From positions 34,287,106-34,351,105 of the forward strand of contig NC_092100.1 in assembly GCF_045679555.1 (NCBI RefSeq): a stretch of DNA of 64,000 nt, written 5' to 3'. This document shows positions 37,191-51,349 of this stretch, piece by piece. The notes under the pieces are model-generated. The model had not been told where the DNA came from. It ran no database searches and worked only from the letters and a program-made list of their open reading frames with translations. Each line of letters opens with the position of its first letter. Position 1 is the first letter of the stretch. This stretch comes from Salvelinus alpinus (lineage: Eukaryota > Chordata > Actinopteri > Salmoniformes > Salmonidae). The position numbers and the translations under genes were made by a program.

Positions 37191-38857
37191 AAATAAAATA
37201 AAATGTTATTAGCCACATGCGCCGAATACAACAGCGAAATACTTACTTACAAGCCCTTAACCAACAATGCAGTTCAAGAAATAGACTTAAGAAAATAATT
37301 TCTAAATAAACTAAAGTAAAAAAATAATAATAACACAAGAAAATTACATAACAATAACGAGGCTATATACAGGGGGTACCGGTACCGAGGCAATGTACCT
37401 GGGTAAAGGTTAGTGGAGGTAATTTGTAAAGTGACTTTGCATGGGGAGGTGGCCATTTGATTAATTGTTCAGCAGTCTTATGGCTTGGGGGTAGAAGCTG
37501 TTAAGGAGCCTTTTAGGTCCTAGACTTGGCGCTCCTACACCGATTACCATGCGGTAGCAGAGAGAACAGTCTATGACTTGGGTGACTTGAGTCTTTGAAA
37601 ATCTTTTGGGGCCTTCCTCTGACACGCCTAGTATATAGGTCCTGGATGTCAGGAAGCTTGGCCCCAGTGATGTACTGGGTCTTACGCACTACCCTCTGTA
37701 GCGCCCTACGGTCACATGCTGACCAGACTGCGCATGCGTCTGCGTGGCCATCAGGAGCATTTTCGGTAAACCGAATTAGTTTCTCATCATCTCTCCTCTT
37801 TCATTCAGGCTTCTTTTTCTTCTTTGGACTTCATATGGCGGTTGGCAACCAACTTTACGGCACATTACCACAACTGACTGGAGTGTGGACCTCATTCATC
37901 TTTCAATCACCCACGTGTGTATATGCTCCTACAAACCAATGAGGAGATTTGAGAGGCAGGACTTGCAGCGCGTTGAGCGTCACAAATATAGCAAAGTTCG
38001 ACGCGAGCGGTGTGGTCAACTTGTCAGATGCCGAGCAGTTGCCATACCAGGCGGTGTGCAACCGGTCAGGATGCTCTCGATGGTGCAGCTGTAGAACTCT
38101 TTGAGAATCTGGGGACCCATGCCAAATCTTTTCAGTCTCCTGAGGGTGAAAATGTGTTGTTGTGCCCTCTTTACAACTGTCTTGGTGTGTTTGGACCATG
38201 ATAGTTCATTGGTGATGTGGACACCAAGGAACTTGAAACTCTCGACCTGCTCCACTTCAGCCCTGTCGACGATAATGGAGACCTGTTCGGCCCTTTTTTT
38301 CCTATAGTCCACGATCAGCTCCTTTATCTTGCTCACATTGTGGGAGAGGTTGTTGGTCTCTGACCTCCTTATAGTCTGTCTCATCGTTGTCGGTAATCAG
38401 GCCTACCACTGTTGTGTCGTCAGCATTCTTAATGATGGTGTTGTAGTCGTGCTTGCCCACGCAATCGTGGGTGAACAAGGAGTACAGGAGGGGACTAAGC
38501 ACGCACCCTGCGGGGCCACTGTGTTTAGGATCAGCATGGCAGATGTGTTGTCACCTACTCTTACCACCTGGGGGCGGCCCGTCAGGTTGTCCAGGATCCA
38601 GTTGCAGAGGGAGGTGTTTAGTCCCAGGGTCCTTAGCTTAGTGATGAGCTTTGTGGGCATTATGGTGTTGAACACTGAGATGTAGTCAATGAACAGTATT
38701 CTCACATAAGTGTTTATTTTGTCCAGGTGGGAAAGGGCAGAGTGGAGTGCAATTGAGATTGCGTCATCTGTGGATCTGTTGGGGCGGTATGCGAATTGGA
38801 GTGGGTCTAGGGTTTACAGTGGTGTTGATGTGAGTCATGACCAGCCAATCTGACTGT
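37190..38857 (-). mobile_element. L2/CR1-group LINE B, 5'-truncated
   Basis: The 3' tail is at about 37190-37460 and RT C-terminal pieces follow at 37570-38705: VESFKFLGVHITNELSWSKHT, RFGMGPQILKEFYSCTIESI, and the upstream [14 protein letters not shown] and [14 protein letters not shown] segments. Frames are broken. An unrelated ~300-bp insert (about 37717-38022) separates two parts of the RT tail. Orientation matches LINE A. Confidence 0.8.
37717..38022. other. Unclassified insert within LINE B
   Basis: The LINE reads continuously if this stretch is removed (ccctacggtc joins agatgccgagcag). I see no terminal repeats or tRNA boxes. Confidence 0.5.
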
Positions 38858-38962
38858 GAATGATTCTGTATTTTGATTGGTTTGTTTCCAAATGTCATTG
38901 GGTCCATGATGTGCTGCCAATCTGGAAGTTTCCAAAACTCACAGAAAAGTTTACAGCTTCAG

Positions 38963-39329
38963 TGTAACGCTCGTCGTTGGAATGAGGTGAGGACCAAAGC
39001 GCAGCGTGGTAAGTGTTCATCATTATATTTATTAAACATAGAACACTAAACAAAATAAGAAAGGAAAACGAAACGCAACAGTTCTGTAAGGTGACATCCA
39101 CTACACAGAAAATAATCACCCACAAAACACAATGAAAAACAGGCTACCTAAATATGGCTCCCAATCAGAGACAACGACTGACAGCTGCCTCTGATTGGGA
39201 ACCATACTCGGCCAAACACATAGAAATATAACCATAGAACAAAACATAGAAAAACAACATAGAATGCCCACCCCAACTCACGCCCTGACCAAACTAATAT
39301 AAAGACATAAAAAAGGTCAGAACGTGACA
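38963..39329 (-). repeat. Solo LTR, hairpin family
   Basis: On the minus strand starts TGTCACGTTCTGACC, ends GTTACA. Target duplication ttcag at 38958-38962 and 39330-39334. Hairpin at 39152-39206. Confidence 0.92.
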
Positions 39330-39435
39330 TTCAGTCTAAACTAAGTGTACGTTTAGGGTTAACAAGATGGACCTACATATCGCCAATGCTATAACCAGTA
39401 CATTTTTATATTAACTTTTTTAATGTATTTAGGCC

Positions 39436-39821
39436 TGTCACGACTTGGAAGTCGGTTCCTCTCCTTGTTCGGGCGGTGTTCGGCGGTCGACGTCGCCGGT
39501 CTTCTAGCCATCATTGATCCATTTTTCATTTTCCATTGGTTTTGTCTTGTCTTCCCACACACCTGTTTTCAATCCCTCCATTACCTATTGTGTATTTAAC
39601 CCTCTGTTTCCCCTCATGTCTTTGTCAGAGATTGTTTATTGTTAGTGTTGTGTTTTGTGTATAGGTGCGTGACGGGTCATTCGTACCCATATTTGTTTAT
39701 GTTTTTTCTTATGAGTGTTATGGAGCAGATTACTGGGACATTCATTAAAAGACTCCATTATACACTCCGTTTGACTCTCCTGCACCTGACTTCCCTGCGA
39801 CCTATACACGCGACTCTGACA
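39436..39821 (+). repeat. 5' LTR of gypsy 2
   Basis: Pairs with 45885-46275; small indels between the two. Confidence 0.93.
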
Positions 39822-39840
39822 GAATCTCTGACCATAATAT

Positions 39841-41404
39841 ATGAAGTCAGCAGGAGAGGACACGACGCTCATGGAGGTGGAGGAACGCGTTCGGGAACAA
39901 GCGGAGGAGATTGACTGTTTGAGCGCCGTCATGGATCGCATTGTCCAGAATATGGACCGCTGGGAGAGACAGGGAGTTTCTCCAGCGCCTCCACCACCAC
40001 AACTAGGATTTACCTTGAACGCGTTTTCCCCTCCTGAACCTAACAAAATCCATTTACCCCTACCCACGGGTTACAACGGAGATACTGCCGGCTGCCAGGG
40101 TTTCTTCCTTAAACTGAATTTGTATCTGGCCACGGTCTCCCCAGTACCATCCGACCGGGAGAAGTGTGGCGCCATCGTCTCATGCCTCACCGGGAAAGCC
40201 CGGGAGTGGGCCAGCGCTGTGTGTAGAGAGGAGAATGCGGCGTTGGACCATTTTGAGGAGTTCACCCGTCATTTCCGGAGAGTATTCGACCATCCACCCG
40301 AAGGCAAAACGGCGGGTGAGCTTCTCTATCATCTGAGGCAGGAGATGAGGAGTGCACAGGAGTTTGCTTTGGAGTTTAGGACCTTGGCTGCCGGCGCTGG
40401 ATGGAGCAACAGGGCCCTGATCGACCATTACCGTTGTAGTCTACGCGAGGACGTCCGTCGGGAGCTGGCCTGTAGAGACACCACCCTCAACTTCGACCAG
40501 CTGGTGGACATGTCCATCAGGCTGGACAACATGCTGGCTACTCGTGGACGTCTAGATCGGGGTCTGGTTGTTCCATCCTCCCGCACCCTCTCTCCCGAAC
40601 CTATGGAATTGGGAGGGACGGTGCGCAGGGAGACCGGAGTGGGTTCCCGCTGGAGCACCATCTATGGTCGCAGAGATCACACTGCTGGTCGGTGCCGGGT
40701 TGGTTCCTCTGGGAATAGAGAAGGCAGGCAGGGCACTCTGGCATCACCCCAGGTGAGTAGGCACCATTCTCATCCAGAGCCCTCTGTTGCACTTATGTTT
40801 GTCTCTGTCACTTTTCCGGATTTTTCCCTGCATTCCCAGTATAAGGCGCTAGTAGATTCAGGCGCGGCTGGGAATTTCATTAATAAAAATTTAGCTCATA
40901 GTTTAGGGATCCCTATTGTTTCTGTGGATATACCTTTCCCTATTCATGCCTTAGATAGTCGACCATTAGGGTCAGGGTTTATCAGGTAGGTCACCGCACC
41001 TTTGTATATGATAACGCAGGAGGGTCACAAGGAGAAGATTAGTCTTTTTCTTATTGATTTCCTTGCGTATTCTGTGGTGCTAGGTCTACCCTGGTTAGCT
41101 TATCATAACCCCACTGTTTCTTGGCCACAGAGGGCTCTCACGGGGTGGTCGCGAGAGTGCTCAGGTAGGTGTTTAGGGGTTTCCGTTGGTGCTACTACGG
41201 TGGAAAGTCCGGACCAGGTCTCCACCGTGCGCATTCCCCCAGAATATGCCGATTTGGCTCTCGCCTTCTGTAAAAAGAAGGCGACTCAATTACCACCTCA
41301 TCGACGGGGGGATTGTGCGATAGATCTCCTGGTAGACGCTGCATATCCCAGGAGTCACGTGTATCCCCTGTCGCAAGCGGAGACGGTGGCTATGGATACA
41401 TATA

Positions 41405-41427
<23 letters not shown>
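39841..41427 (+). pseudogene. Gag-protease and start of pol of gypsy 2
   Basis: The frame 39841-40989 has a gypsy Gag capsid (CQGFFLKLNLYLATVSP, GKAREWASAV, AQEFALEFRTLAAGAGW), a damaged zinc knuckle (STIYGRRDHTAGRC, two Cys lost) and a protease active site LVDSGAAGNFI, all in one frame. A TAG at 40987-40989 interrupts it; the same frame resumes at 40990 (protease C-terminus [13 protein letters not shown], then the linker to RT) up to the Tc1-C insertion at 41405. Confidence 0.85.
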
Positions 41428-43005
<1,578 letters not shown>

Positions 43006-43007
43006 TA

Positions 43008-43420
43008 TCTCTGAATCCCTGCGTCAGGGGTTCATTCAGCCATCCATTTCACCCGTCATTTCGAGTTTCTTTTTTGTGAAGAAGAAGGATGGCGGTTTAC
43101 ACCCGTGCATTGATTATCGAGATCTCAATAAAATCACGGTGAAATATAGTTACCCGCTACCTCTGATAAATGCAGTTATGGAGTCAATGCGCGGGGCACG
43201 CTTCTTCACAAAATTGGATCTCAGGAGTGCGTACAATCTGGTGCGTATTCGGAAGGGTGATGAGTGGAAGACGGCATTTAGCACCACCTCAGGTCATTAT
43301 GAGTACCGTGTCATGCCATATGGGTTGATGAATGCTCCATCAGTCTTCCAATCATTTGTAGATGAGATCTTCAGGGACCTGCACGGGCAGGGTGTAGTGG
43401 TGTATATCGCTGATATTCTG
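43008..43420 (+). pseudogene. Reverse transcriptase of gypsy 2, catalytic motif altered
   Basis: [35 protein letters not shown] and [16 protein letters not shown] are normal RT blocks. The catalytic box reads YIADILIY where the family has YxDD, so the first of the two Asp is Ala. The frame is then cut by the SINE at 43427. Confidence 0.88.
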
Positions 43421-43426
43421 ATATAC

Positions 43427-43574
43427 ATTTTACGTCATTTAGCAGACGCTCTTATCCAGAGCAACTTACAAATTGGAAAGTTCATACATATTCATCCTGG
43501 TCCCCCCGTGGGGAATGAACCCACAACCCTGGCGTTGCAAGCGCCATGCTCTACCAACTGAGCCACACGGGACC
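43427..43574 (-). mobile_element. Short tRNA-related SINE inside gypsy-2 pol
   Basis: On the minus strand, box A-like TGGCTCAGTTGGTAGAGCA and box B-like GGGTTCATTCC lie near the start; the tail (cgtctgctaaatgac) is a known fish repeat end. Target duplication atatac at 43421-43426 and 43575-43580. Confidence 0.85.
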
Positions 43575-43580
43575 ATATAC

Positions 43581-45880
43581 TGAAGCTTATACTCCGCTGC
43601 ACGCGCCGAGCATGTGTCCCTGGTGCGCAGGGTGCTTGGTCGCCTGTTGGAGCATGATCTATATGTCAAGGCTGAGAAATGCTTGTTCTTCCAACAATCC
43701 ATCTCCTTCCTAGGGAATCGGATTTCCACTTCAGGAGTGGAAATGGAGAGCGACCGCATTACAGCCGTGGGTAATTGGCCCACTCCAACCACGGTAAAGG
43801 AGGTGCAGCGTTTTTTAGGGTTTGCCAATTACTACCGGAGGTTTATCCGGGGTTTTGGTCAGGTTGCTGCTCCCATTACCTCACTGCTAAAGGGGGGCCC
43901 GGTGCACTTGCAGTGGTCGGCTGAGGCGAACAGGGCTTTTGGACACCTGAAGACTCTGTTTACCTCGGCGCCTGTGTTGGCTCATCCGGATCCCTCTTTG
44001 CCATTCATAGTGGAGGTGGACGCATCCGAAGCTGGGATAGGAGCAGTGCTCTCTCAGCGTTCGGGTGTGCCACTGAAGCTTCGCCCCTGTGCTTTCTTTT
44101 CGAAGAAGCTCAGCCCGGCGGAGCGAAACTATAATGTGGGGGACCGGGAGCTGTTAGCTGTCGTAAAAGCCTTGAAGGTGTGGAGGCATTGGCTTGAGGG
44201 GGCTAAACACCCTTTTCTCATCTGGACTGACCACCGCAATCTGGAGTACATCCGGCAGGCGAAGAGACTGAATCCTCGCCAGGCAAGGTGGGCCATGTTT
44301 TTCACTCGTTTTGTGTTTACTCTTACTTACAGACCAGGCTCCCAGAACGTCAAGGCAGACGCATTGTCTCGGCTGTATGACACAGAGGAGCGGTCCATGG
44401 ATCCCACTCCCATACTCCCAGCTTCGTGTTTGGTGGCGCCAGTAGTGTGGGAGCTGGACGCGGACATTGAGCGGGCGTCACGTGCAGAGCCCTCTCCTCC
44501 TGAGTGTCCAGCTGGTCGTCTGTACGTTCCGTCTGTTGTCCGCGACCGATTGATCTATTGGGCTCACACGTCACCCTCCTCTGGTCATCCTGGGATAGGT
44601 CGGACGATGCGCTGTCTTGATGGGAGGTACTGATGGCCCACTTTAGCTAAGGACGTGAGGATTTATGTTTCCTCCTGCTCGGTGTGCGCCCAGTGCAAGG
44701 CTCCTAGACACCTGCCTAGAGGTAAGCTTCAACCTTTACCCGTTCTTCAACGGCCGTGGTCGCACCTGTCGGTGGATTTTTTGACTGATCTTCCACCTTT
44801 ACAGGGTTACACCACGATCCTGGTCGTTGTGGATCGGTTTTTGAAGTCCTGTCGTCTCCTCCCTTTGCCCGGTCTCCCTACGGCCTTACAAACTGCAGAG
44901 GCCCTGTTTACACACGTTTTCCGGCACTATGGGGTGCCTGAGGATATAGTGTCTGATCGGGGTCCCCAGTTCACATCAAGGGTCTGGAAGGCGTTCATGG
45001 AACGTCTGGGGATCTCGGTTAGTCTTACCTCAGGTTTTCACCCCGAGAGTAATGGGCAGGTGGAGAGAGTTAACCAGGATGTGGGCAGGTTTCTGCGGTC
45101 CTATTGCCAGGACCGGCCGGGGGAGTGGGCGAAGTTCGTGCCCTGGGCAGAGATGGCCCAGAACTCGCTACGTCACTCCTCCACTAACCTTACTCCTTTT
45201 CAATGTGTATTAGGGTATCATCCGGTTCTGGCTCCTTGGCATCAGAGTCAGACCGAGGCTCCTGCGGTGGACAATTGGTTTCAGCACGCTGAGGAAACTT
45301 GGGAGGCAGCCCACGTCCACCTTCAGCGTGCCATAAGGTGCCAGAAAATTGACGCAGACCGTCGCCGCAGTGAGGCCCCGGTGTTCGCACCAGGGGACAG
45401 GGTCTGGCTCTCGACCCGAAACCTGCCCCTCCGCCTGCTCTGCCGGAAGCTGGGTCTGCGGTTTGTGGGGCCGTTTAAAGTCCTGAGGAGAGTGAACGAG
45501 GTATGTTATAGGTTACAACTGCCCACTAATTACCGTATTAACCCCTCGTACCATGTGTCTCTCCTCAGGCCGGTGGTGGCTGGCCCGCTCCAGGAGGCTG
45601 AAGTGCGTGAAGTTCCTCCGCCTCCTCTAGACATCGAGGGGGTCCCGGCGTACTCTGTTCGATCCATTTTGGATTCGAGACGTCGGGCGAGGGGCCTTCA
45701 GTACCTCGTGGACTGGGAGGGAGGAGAGATGCTGGGTTCCGGTGGAGGACGTTTTAGATCCTTCCATGTTAAAAGAATTCCACCGCCTCCATCCGGATCG
45801 CCCTGCACCTCGCCCTCCGGGTCGTCCCCGAGGCCGGTGTCGAAGCGCAGCTGGAGCCGCGCGTCAGGGGGGGGGGGGGG
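43581..45880 (+). pseudogene. RNase H, integrase and chromodomain of gypsy 2
   Basis: RT thumb and RNase H ([39 protein letters not shown]) run to a TGA at 44631-44633 that replaces a Trp. The same frame resumes with the integrase zinc-finger Cys pair ([10 protein letters not shown]) and core ([32 protein letters not shown]). The chromodomain start ([10 protein letters not shown]) is followed by a small deletion near 45718; the rest ([18 protein letters not shown]) is in another frame to about 45880. Confidence 0.88.
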
Positions 45881-45884
45881 GTAC

Positions 45885-46275
45885 TGTCACGACTTCTACC
45901 GAAGTCGTTGCCTCTCCTTGTTCGGGCGGTGTTCGGCGGTCGACGTCGCCGGTCTTCTAGCCATCATCGATCCATTTTTCATTTTCCATTGGTTTTGTCT
46001 TGTCTTCCCACACACCTGTTTTCAATCCCATCCATTACCTATTGTGTATTTAACCCTCTGTTTCCCCTCATGTCTTTGTCAGAGATTGTTTATTGTTAGT
46101 GTTGTGTTTTGTGTATAGGTGCGCGACGGGTCATTCGTACCCATATTTGTTTATGTTTTTTCTTATGAGTGTTATGGAGCAGATTACTGGGACATTCATT
46201 AAACGACTCCATTATACACTCCGTTTGACTCTCCTGCGCCTGACTTCCCTGCGACCTATACACGCGACTCTGACA
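45885..46275 (+). repeat. 3' LTR of gypsy 2
   Basis: Pairs with 39436-39821. Confidence 0.93.
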
Positions 46276-48146
46276 GACGGTATAACCAAATAACGGTAAC
46301 TCTACAAATGAATACGTCCCAGTTATCAGATTTACAACTAAATGTTGTGGAACTTATATGATTAAATATGAAACTATTTGTGAGAAGAATAAATGTGATT
46401 TTAGCCTTATAAACAAGATAATTGTTTTTCATGTAAAGTTTTACCCAGTCAGTAACCACGCCCGCGCGAGCACAGACATTATGCCAAAAGGATGGAACGC
46501 CTCTTTTTCTCAGAGTGTTTATAATAGGACTCCTAATGAAATTTACATTAGACCAGACAGTGTGGAGCGGTGGCTACACGGCTGAGAAATTGTTTAAAAC
46601 TAGAGACCAGTATACGGAAGGTAAGCCGGACGTCACACATGGTTTAATACTACTAGACCAGAAAGTGTGGAGCTGTGGCTACATGTGTAAAATGGTTAGA
46701 CTCTACCAGACCAGAAAATGGTAAGACCCTCTGAAACTCAACAAAGAAGAAAGCTTGACATGCACCGCCTGCAGCTCTGCATGTAACGTAGTCTAGGAAA
46801 CTCGATCGAAGACGAGAAAAGAAGAACATTTCCTACCAAATGATGTATCCATTCTAACGGACACTTCCAAAACAAAAAGGAAACCTACTACAACTACATG
46901 GTGACCTCTGGTGGACAACCAGAGACTTACACAACCAGAGACTTTCTGTTGAACTCTTCTTCACAGACTGATAGGGCGATTTCAACGGAGCGAGACGACA
47001 AAGACATACAAGCGTAAATATGTACACTGCATTTCTAGAGCCGAATGAGCGTTTGTTAGGGTGCTAAATATCCATATTTATGATGAACATATTATTCAAC
47101 TGTATGTACGATAGTTGAATTCTTTTGTCTCTTCTTCTCAGGCACATTCTATCCCCACCCCTTTTCTTGTGTAACCAGCCGTCATATCGGGTTAGTCCAC
47201 TAGGGACTTTTCATTGCATTACGTAGTTATTAATGTATAATCTATCCTGTGTGTGTGTTTATGTAATTCTGTGTGATTATTTAGTTAGTTAGTAAATATA
47301 TAATTAAGACAATTTGTGTATCGCTGAGTCATCACATAGAGTAGGGTTCATGCAGATTTAACGGATAATGCAATGTTCAGAATGAGACTGATATGAGGTA
47401 AAAATACATTAAGAAGTGACTGATATCTATAGATATGAATATATTTAATAAAAGTTTAATTCAGGAAATAGTAAATCGTTAAATACGTTTTCCTGTGGTG
47501 CCCCAAGTTACTGAGTTAATTGTTACATGATTAATAAATCACGTAATGAATTAAACATAGTTAATTGACTTGAATAAAACAACAGTCAACACACATTAAT
47601 GGTAGTCACGTCACGACACTGGGGTCAGTGACTTGAGGGGGAGACAGAACCAGTGGAGCAACAGGCAGGTTGCAGGTAGAGGGATGCCTCAGCCATGGTC
47701 CTAGAGCCTCAGGCAGGGGAGACAGAGAAAGAGATAAGAGGGGGAAGGTGAAAGCATGCACAAGACCTCACTACACCTCAAGCACTGGTCGAGAATAATA
47801 AATAGTGTGGCTGTAAACACTCAATAACAATTAACAACACCAGAGTTTTCATGTCCTAAGAACAGAATGACACCATGGATTATTTACCAGTAGCTTCCCG
47901 CAGTAGCCATTCCTCCTACTGCTGTCGACCTCTCTGTCAACACGAGAGTTCTCACTGCAGAGAGAGAGATGGAATGAGAGAACCTGCCTCTCACCATCCC
48001 TCAGCTCATCCTCCCTCCACTGACTGAACAAAAAGGGACACCTTCCAGGTGATGGCGAAAGTGGAGTCGCACTTAATTATTTCTGACTTGTGCACCAATT
48101 CATGTTTTTACTTGTATGACCAGAGAATGTGAAATGCTACTCGATA
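46276..48146. other. Unassigned stretch
   Basis: A pair of related ~100-bp units (cattagaccagacagtgtggagcngtggctaca, about 46550 and 46655) gives a weak tandem repeat. No convincing protein, LTR pair or terminal repeat was found. Confidence 0.35.
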
Positions 48147-48148
48147 TT

Positions 48149-48176
<28 letters not shown>
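48147..48176 (+). repeat. (GA)n microsatellite
   Basis: Alternating AG run. Confidence 0.95.
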
Positions 48177-48179
<3 letters not shown>

Positions 48180-50150
48180 TCCTGTTTCTGAGTCAAAGCG
48201 AGGTTCTTTGCAAGAGATGAGATACACACTGGGTGTTTGACCTGGCTGTGATGCTGTTGCTGTATGAATGTTACTTTTTTGAGTCAAATCACGTAGCATT
48301 CAATGTCCTGTGTTTTGTTAACCATGGCAGCCAGTATTATGAACAACGAGATGTGTATAAAGATAATCAGCCCCTGTGTCTGTGGATCCTTTCCACTCAA
48401 TGTAATTTTCATGTCAGTCAGGCCAACCTTTGCAAAGAAACACAACTTATTTCAAGCCCTAGTCGAGCAAAAATGAATAGTGTTGTTCTGGACATCCAAA
48501 GATTTCAGGTAAACAGCTCCACACTCAGACAGAAAAAAAGGTATGCTCTATCCTCTGAAGTGAGAACAAGTTGTTTACCAACTTGCTCTGATCACAAATG
48601 AATCTAATGAATGCAGGTAAACAGCACCACACTCGGGCAGAAAAAGTGAATGTTCTATCCTCTGTAAAAACAAGTTGTTTTGAATTTTTTATATCCATTC
48701 CCTCCCGGCTTTTGCTATATACCCTGTCAATTTGCTAATTTCCTACCATGAAACCACAAATGGATCTGCCAAAAAGGCGAGGATCCACTTTCTCCAAAAA
48801 TGCCACTTCTACTTGACCAGATTCTTCTTTATCATGTCCATTGATGCCAGTCTTGGGTTCCAAGGTCTTCCCCTCACCTTCCACCTCATATTATATATAC
48901 AGTACATATTATATATGTAGCAGTGGAGGCTCCTCAGAGGAAGACGGGGAGGACCATCCTCCTCAGTGAATTTCATTTTTTTTTTAAATTGTAAAACATT
49001 TAAATCCTTTTTAATCCTTGTCATGTGAAGAGAAATAATGAAGAGAAATGATAGATTAAACGTATATGTGCTCATTGGCCATTGGACATAAACATTACAC
49101 AACAAGTTGGAAATAGCAAATTCAACAATGAGTGGTTTGGTTTGGAATGAATCAGTGGCTAACTGCAAGCATTGCAAAGCAATCACTAGCCTGCTATTCA
49201 GTGGAGTGGGTGTGTGGTCTGAAATCTGGCTTTAACGGTCTCTTTTCCAAGTTTAAAATGATACATTCAACATTGGCCATACTGCCAATCCATGATGATT
49301 TTTGCCACGCTCAAAGCAACTGCTAAATTGGAACAGGGAAATCTGACTTCAGTGAGTTTAAAGACAACTGAACGGAAAAAACGAGCTCTGACTGAACGGT
49401 TATCCGTTATCGGATAACGGTTATCGGAATTGTAAGTCGGGAACTCGGGCCTCTTTCTAGAGCTACGACCTGAAGATCACTGACGTCTTCATGATTCGAC
49501 TTTGTTTTTTTCTGAGTTCCCACTTGTCTTGAAAGCACCATAAATCCAGAGAATGACAGACTTTGATGACAAAATTTGCCCCCGTCGGACCGCCGCGCCA
49601 CCTTCCTGTTCAAGTGAGAATAGCACAAAAATGTGAGTCCAAAAATAATCGTGTTCTGCTGCATAAATTATGTAATATGCCAGGGAGATATGTATACTGT
49701 AGCTAAGAAAGTAATACTAAGTGTATGTTGTGTAGTAAACTGTTAGTAGCCCATGTGCTTCACCCTAATAATTTGGTCTATTTTCCTCACTTAATTTCGC
49801 CTACTGTTTTGACTTGGTGGTGCACATGTAGCCTATAAACTGTTTTAGAGAAGTGTAATAACCAAATATTGTAAGAGCTTTCATTGTCTGTGTATTTGCC
49901 CTCTTTATTTGTTCTACGGTTCTGACTTGGTGTACAGGGAGAAGAACGTCCCATGTTCTGAATTCTGTCACTGTACATTTCAAAAGTGCTGAACAAATAG
50001 TAATAATGACTACGTCTGTCCTAGCTCGCTCATTAATGTCTTTAAATTACGGATTGCCTCTTATCGTCCTCTTGTCGTCCTCTTAGGCCATAGTTTGTAA
50101 AACATTTATTTTTTTGCCCCACCAAGATTTACCTGCTAAAATCGCCACTA
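48177..50150. other. Unassigned; 48920-50150 resembles non-autonomous DNA transposon material
   Basis: A duplicated word (ggtaaacagcnccacactc) occurs near 48509 and 48616. From 48920 (cagtggaggctcctcagagg) to about 50149 (gctaaaatcgccactacag) the ends resemble hAT-type MITE termini seen in salmonids, but they are not good inverted repeats of each other, so this may be two elements. Confidence 0.3.
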
Positions 50151-50169
50151 CAGCTGTATACTTTTGAGT

Positions 50170-50520
50170 AACACTCAAAATTATCGTGCCAGAAAATGTG
50201 CAGTTTGGGGCATGACCAGAAGAGGTGACCTAGGGTACCCTCGGCAGACTTTGCACTTAGGGCATATCAGAGAGACCGAGGGGTAAAACGAGTAGTGGGG
50301 GGGGGTTATAGTTATGGCAAATAGGAGTACAGACAGAGGACCGAATGTTTTCCTTATTTGATACCATTTTTTTAATGATTTTTTGGGGGGCATAAAGTTA
50401 TTGGCAGTAATACCTGTGGGGGATTTAGTTGATGAAAGGAGAAGTGCTGGAAGAAAGGTGTTGTGCATTATCTTGTTCAATAGTGAGCCATGAATTGGTG
50501 GTGGGATCTACCACGCCAGG
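50170..50520 (-). pseudogene. Tx1/L1-like LINE C-terminal fragment
   Basis: The minus-strand frame 50181-50480 contains SLKKWYQIRKTFGPLSV and a zinc-finger-like CPKCKVCRGYPRSPLLVMPQTAHF, the C-terminal signature of fish Tx1/L1 LINE ORF2 with shifts. Short fragment, no ends seen. Confidence 0.6.
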
Positions 50521-50810
50521 GTATGCATCCTGCCAATAAACCCTGGCCTCCATCCTAACCACAGTAACCTATGCCTGCGTGAGCTTCAACTGTTCAGTCT
50601 CCTTGACTTCACCAGTCTGGTCCGGCCTGTTTGTGAGTCCTCGCTTTTCACTGTCTTATGCAAGACTGTGTTAAGCCACTGAGATAATGCCTAGGCATCC
50701 CCGGTTGACACTGTCTATGTTGTTTCAAAATGTTTTTCCCATGATGTGCCCACTGAACACGACCCTGGTATAGATGATGTCACTAAGCTGGTTATTGTGT
50801 GTTGTTACAG

Positions 50811-51254
50811 TATCTGGCCACTGGAGGGCTGGCAATGGAAGTTCAGAGGAAACCCAACAAACTCAATGTGAGTATATATATTTGTATTTAACCTTTATTT
50901 AACTAGGCATATATCACACAAGTGCTTTATTCAATGAGCGATCTGATTAATCAAAAAATGATGATATACTTTTTGAATTCCTTATCCCAATTTTGAAGTC
51001 TGACCCTAGTGAATCTTTTGTTGTTTGCCACTGTTAGTAGTGAGACGCTAAATTCATTGCTTCTGTGATTGTGAAGAGTGTTTCACCATTTTTTATTTTA
51101 AGTTAAGTTGTTATACTCACTGTTCTGTTAATGTGTTGAACAGTTGACCACACTGATAGGCCTGTACATCTTCAGCCTACTGCTGGGGTGCTGTGCTCTG
51201 CTGGCCTACAGCCTCATCACTACACAGGCTAAAGCACTCTACACAGACCAACAG
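50811..51254 (+). CDS. Two exons of an unidentified host membrane protein (partial)
   Basis: Exon 50811-50867 (57 nt) has acceptor TTGTTACAG and donor GTGAGT. Exon 51144-51254 (111 nt) has acceptor TTGAACAG and donor GTGTGT. Both are phase 0 at both ends and open in the joined frame. The second encodes a clear membrane segment (LIGLYIFSLLLGCCALLAY) followed by a short soluble tail. Neither matches a transposon I know, so they look like host gene exons. I could not identify the gene or its other exons. Confidence 0.5.
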
Positions 51255-51349
51255 GTGTGTTGTACTGTCTGTGTATGCGCGTGTGTCTCTCTCTCTGTGT
51301 ATAACCCCGGTGTATAATAATGCTGCCATCTATGCATGGTTTCTTGTTG

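Noticed and set aside
43500..43574. Functional tRNA gene on the minus strand
   Set aside because: Part of a short SINE with target duplicate atatac inside gypsy pol.
46440..47600. Endogenous retrovirus LTR pair
   Set aside because: Related sub-repeats are present but no TG..CA ends, target duplicates or paired copy could be located.
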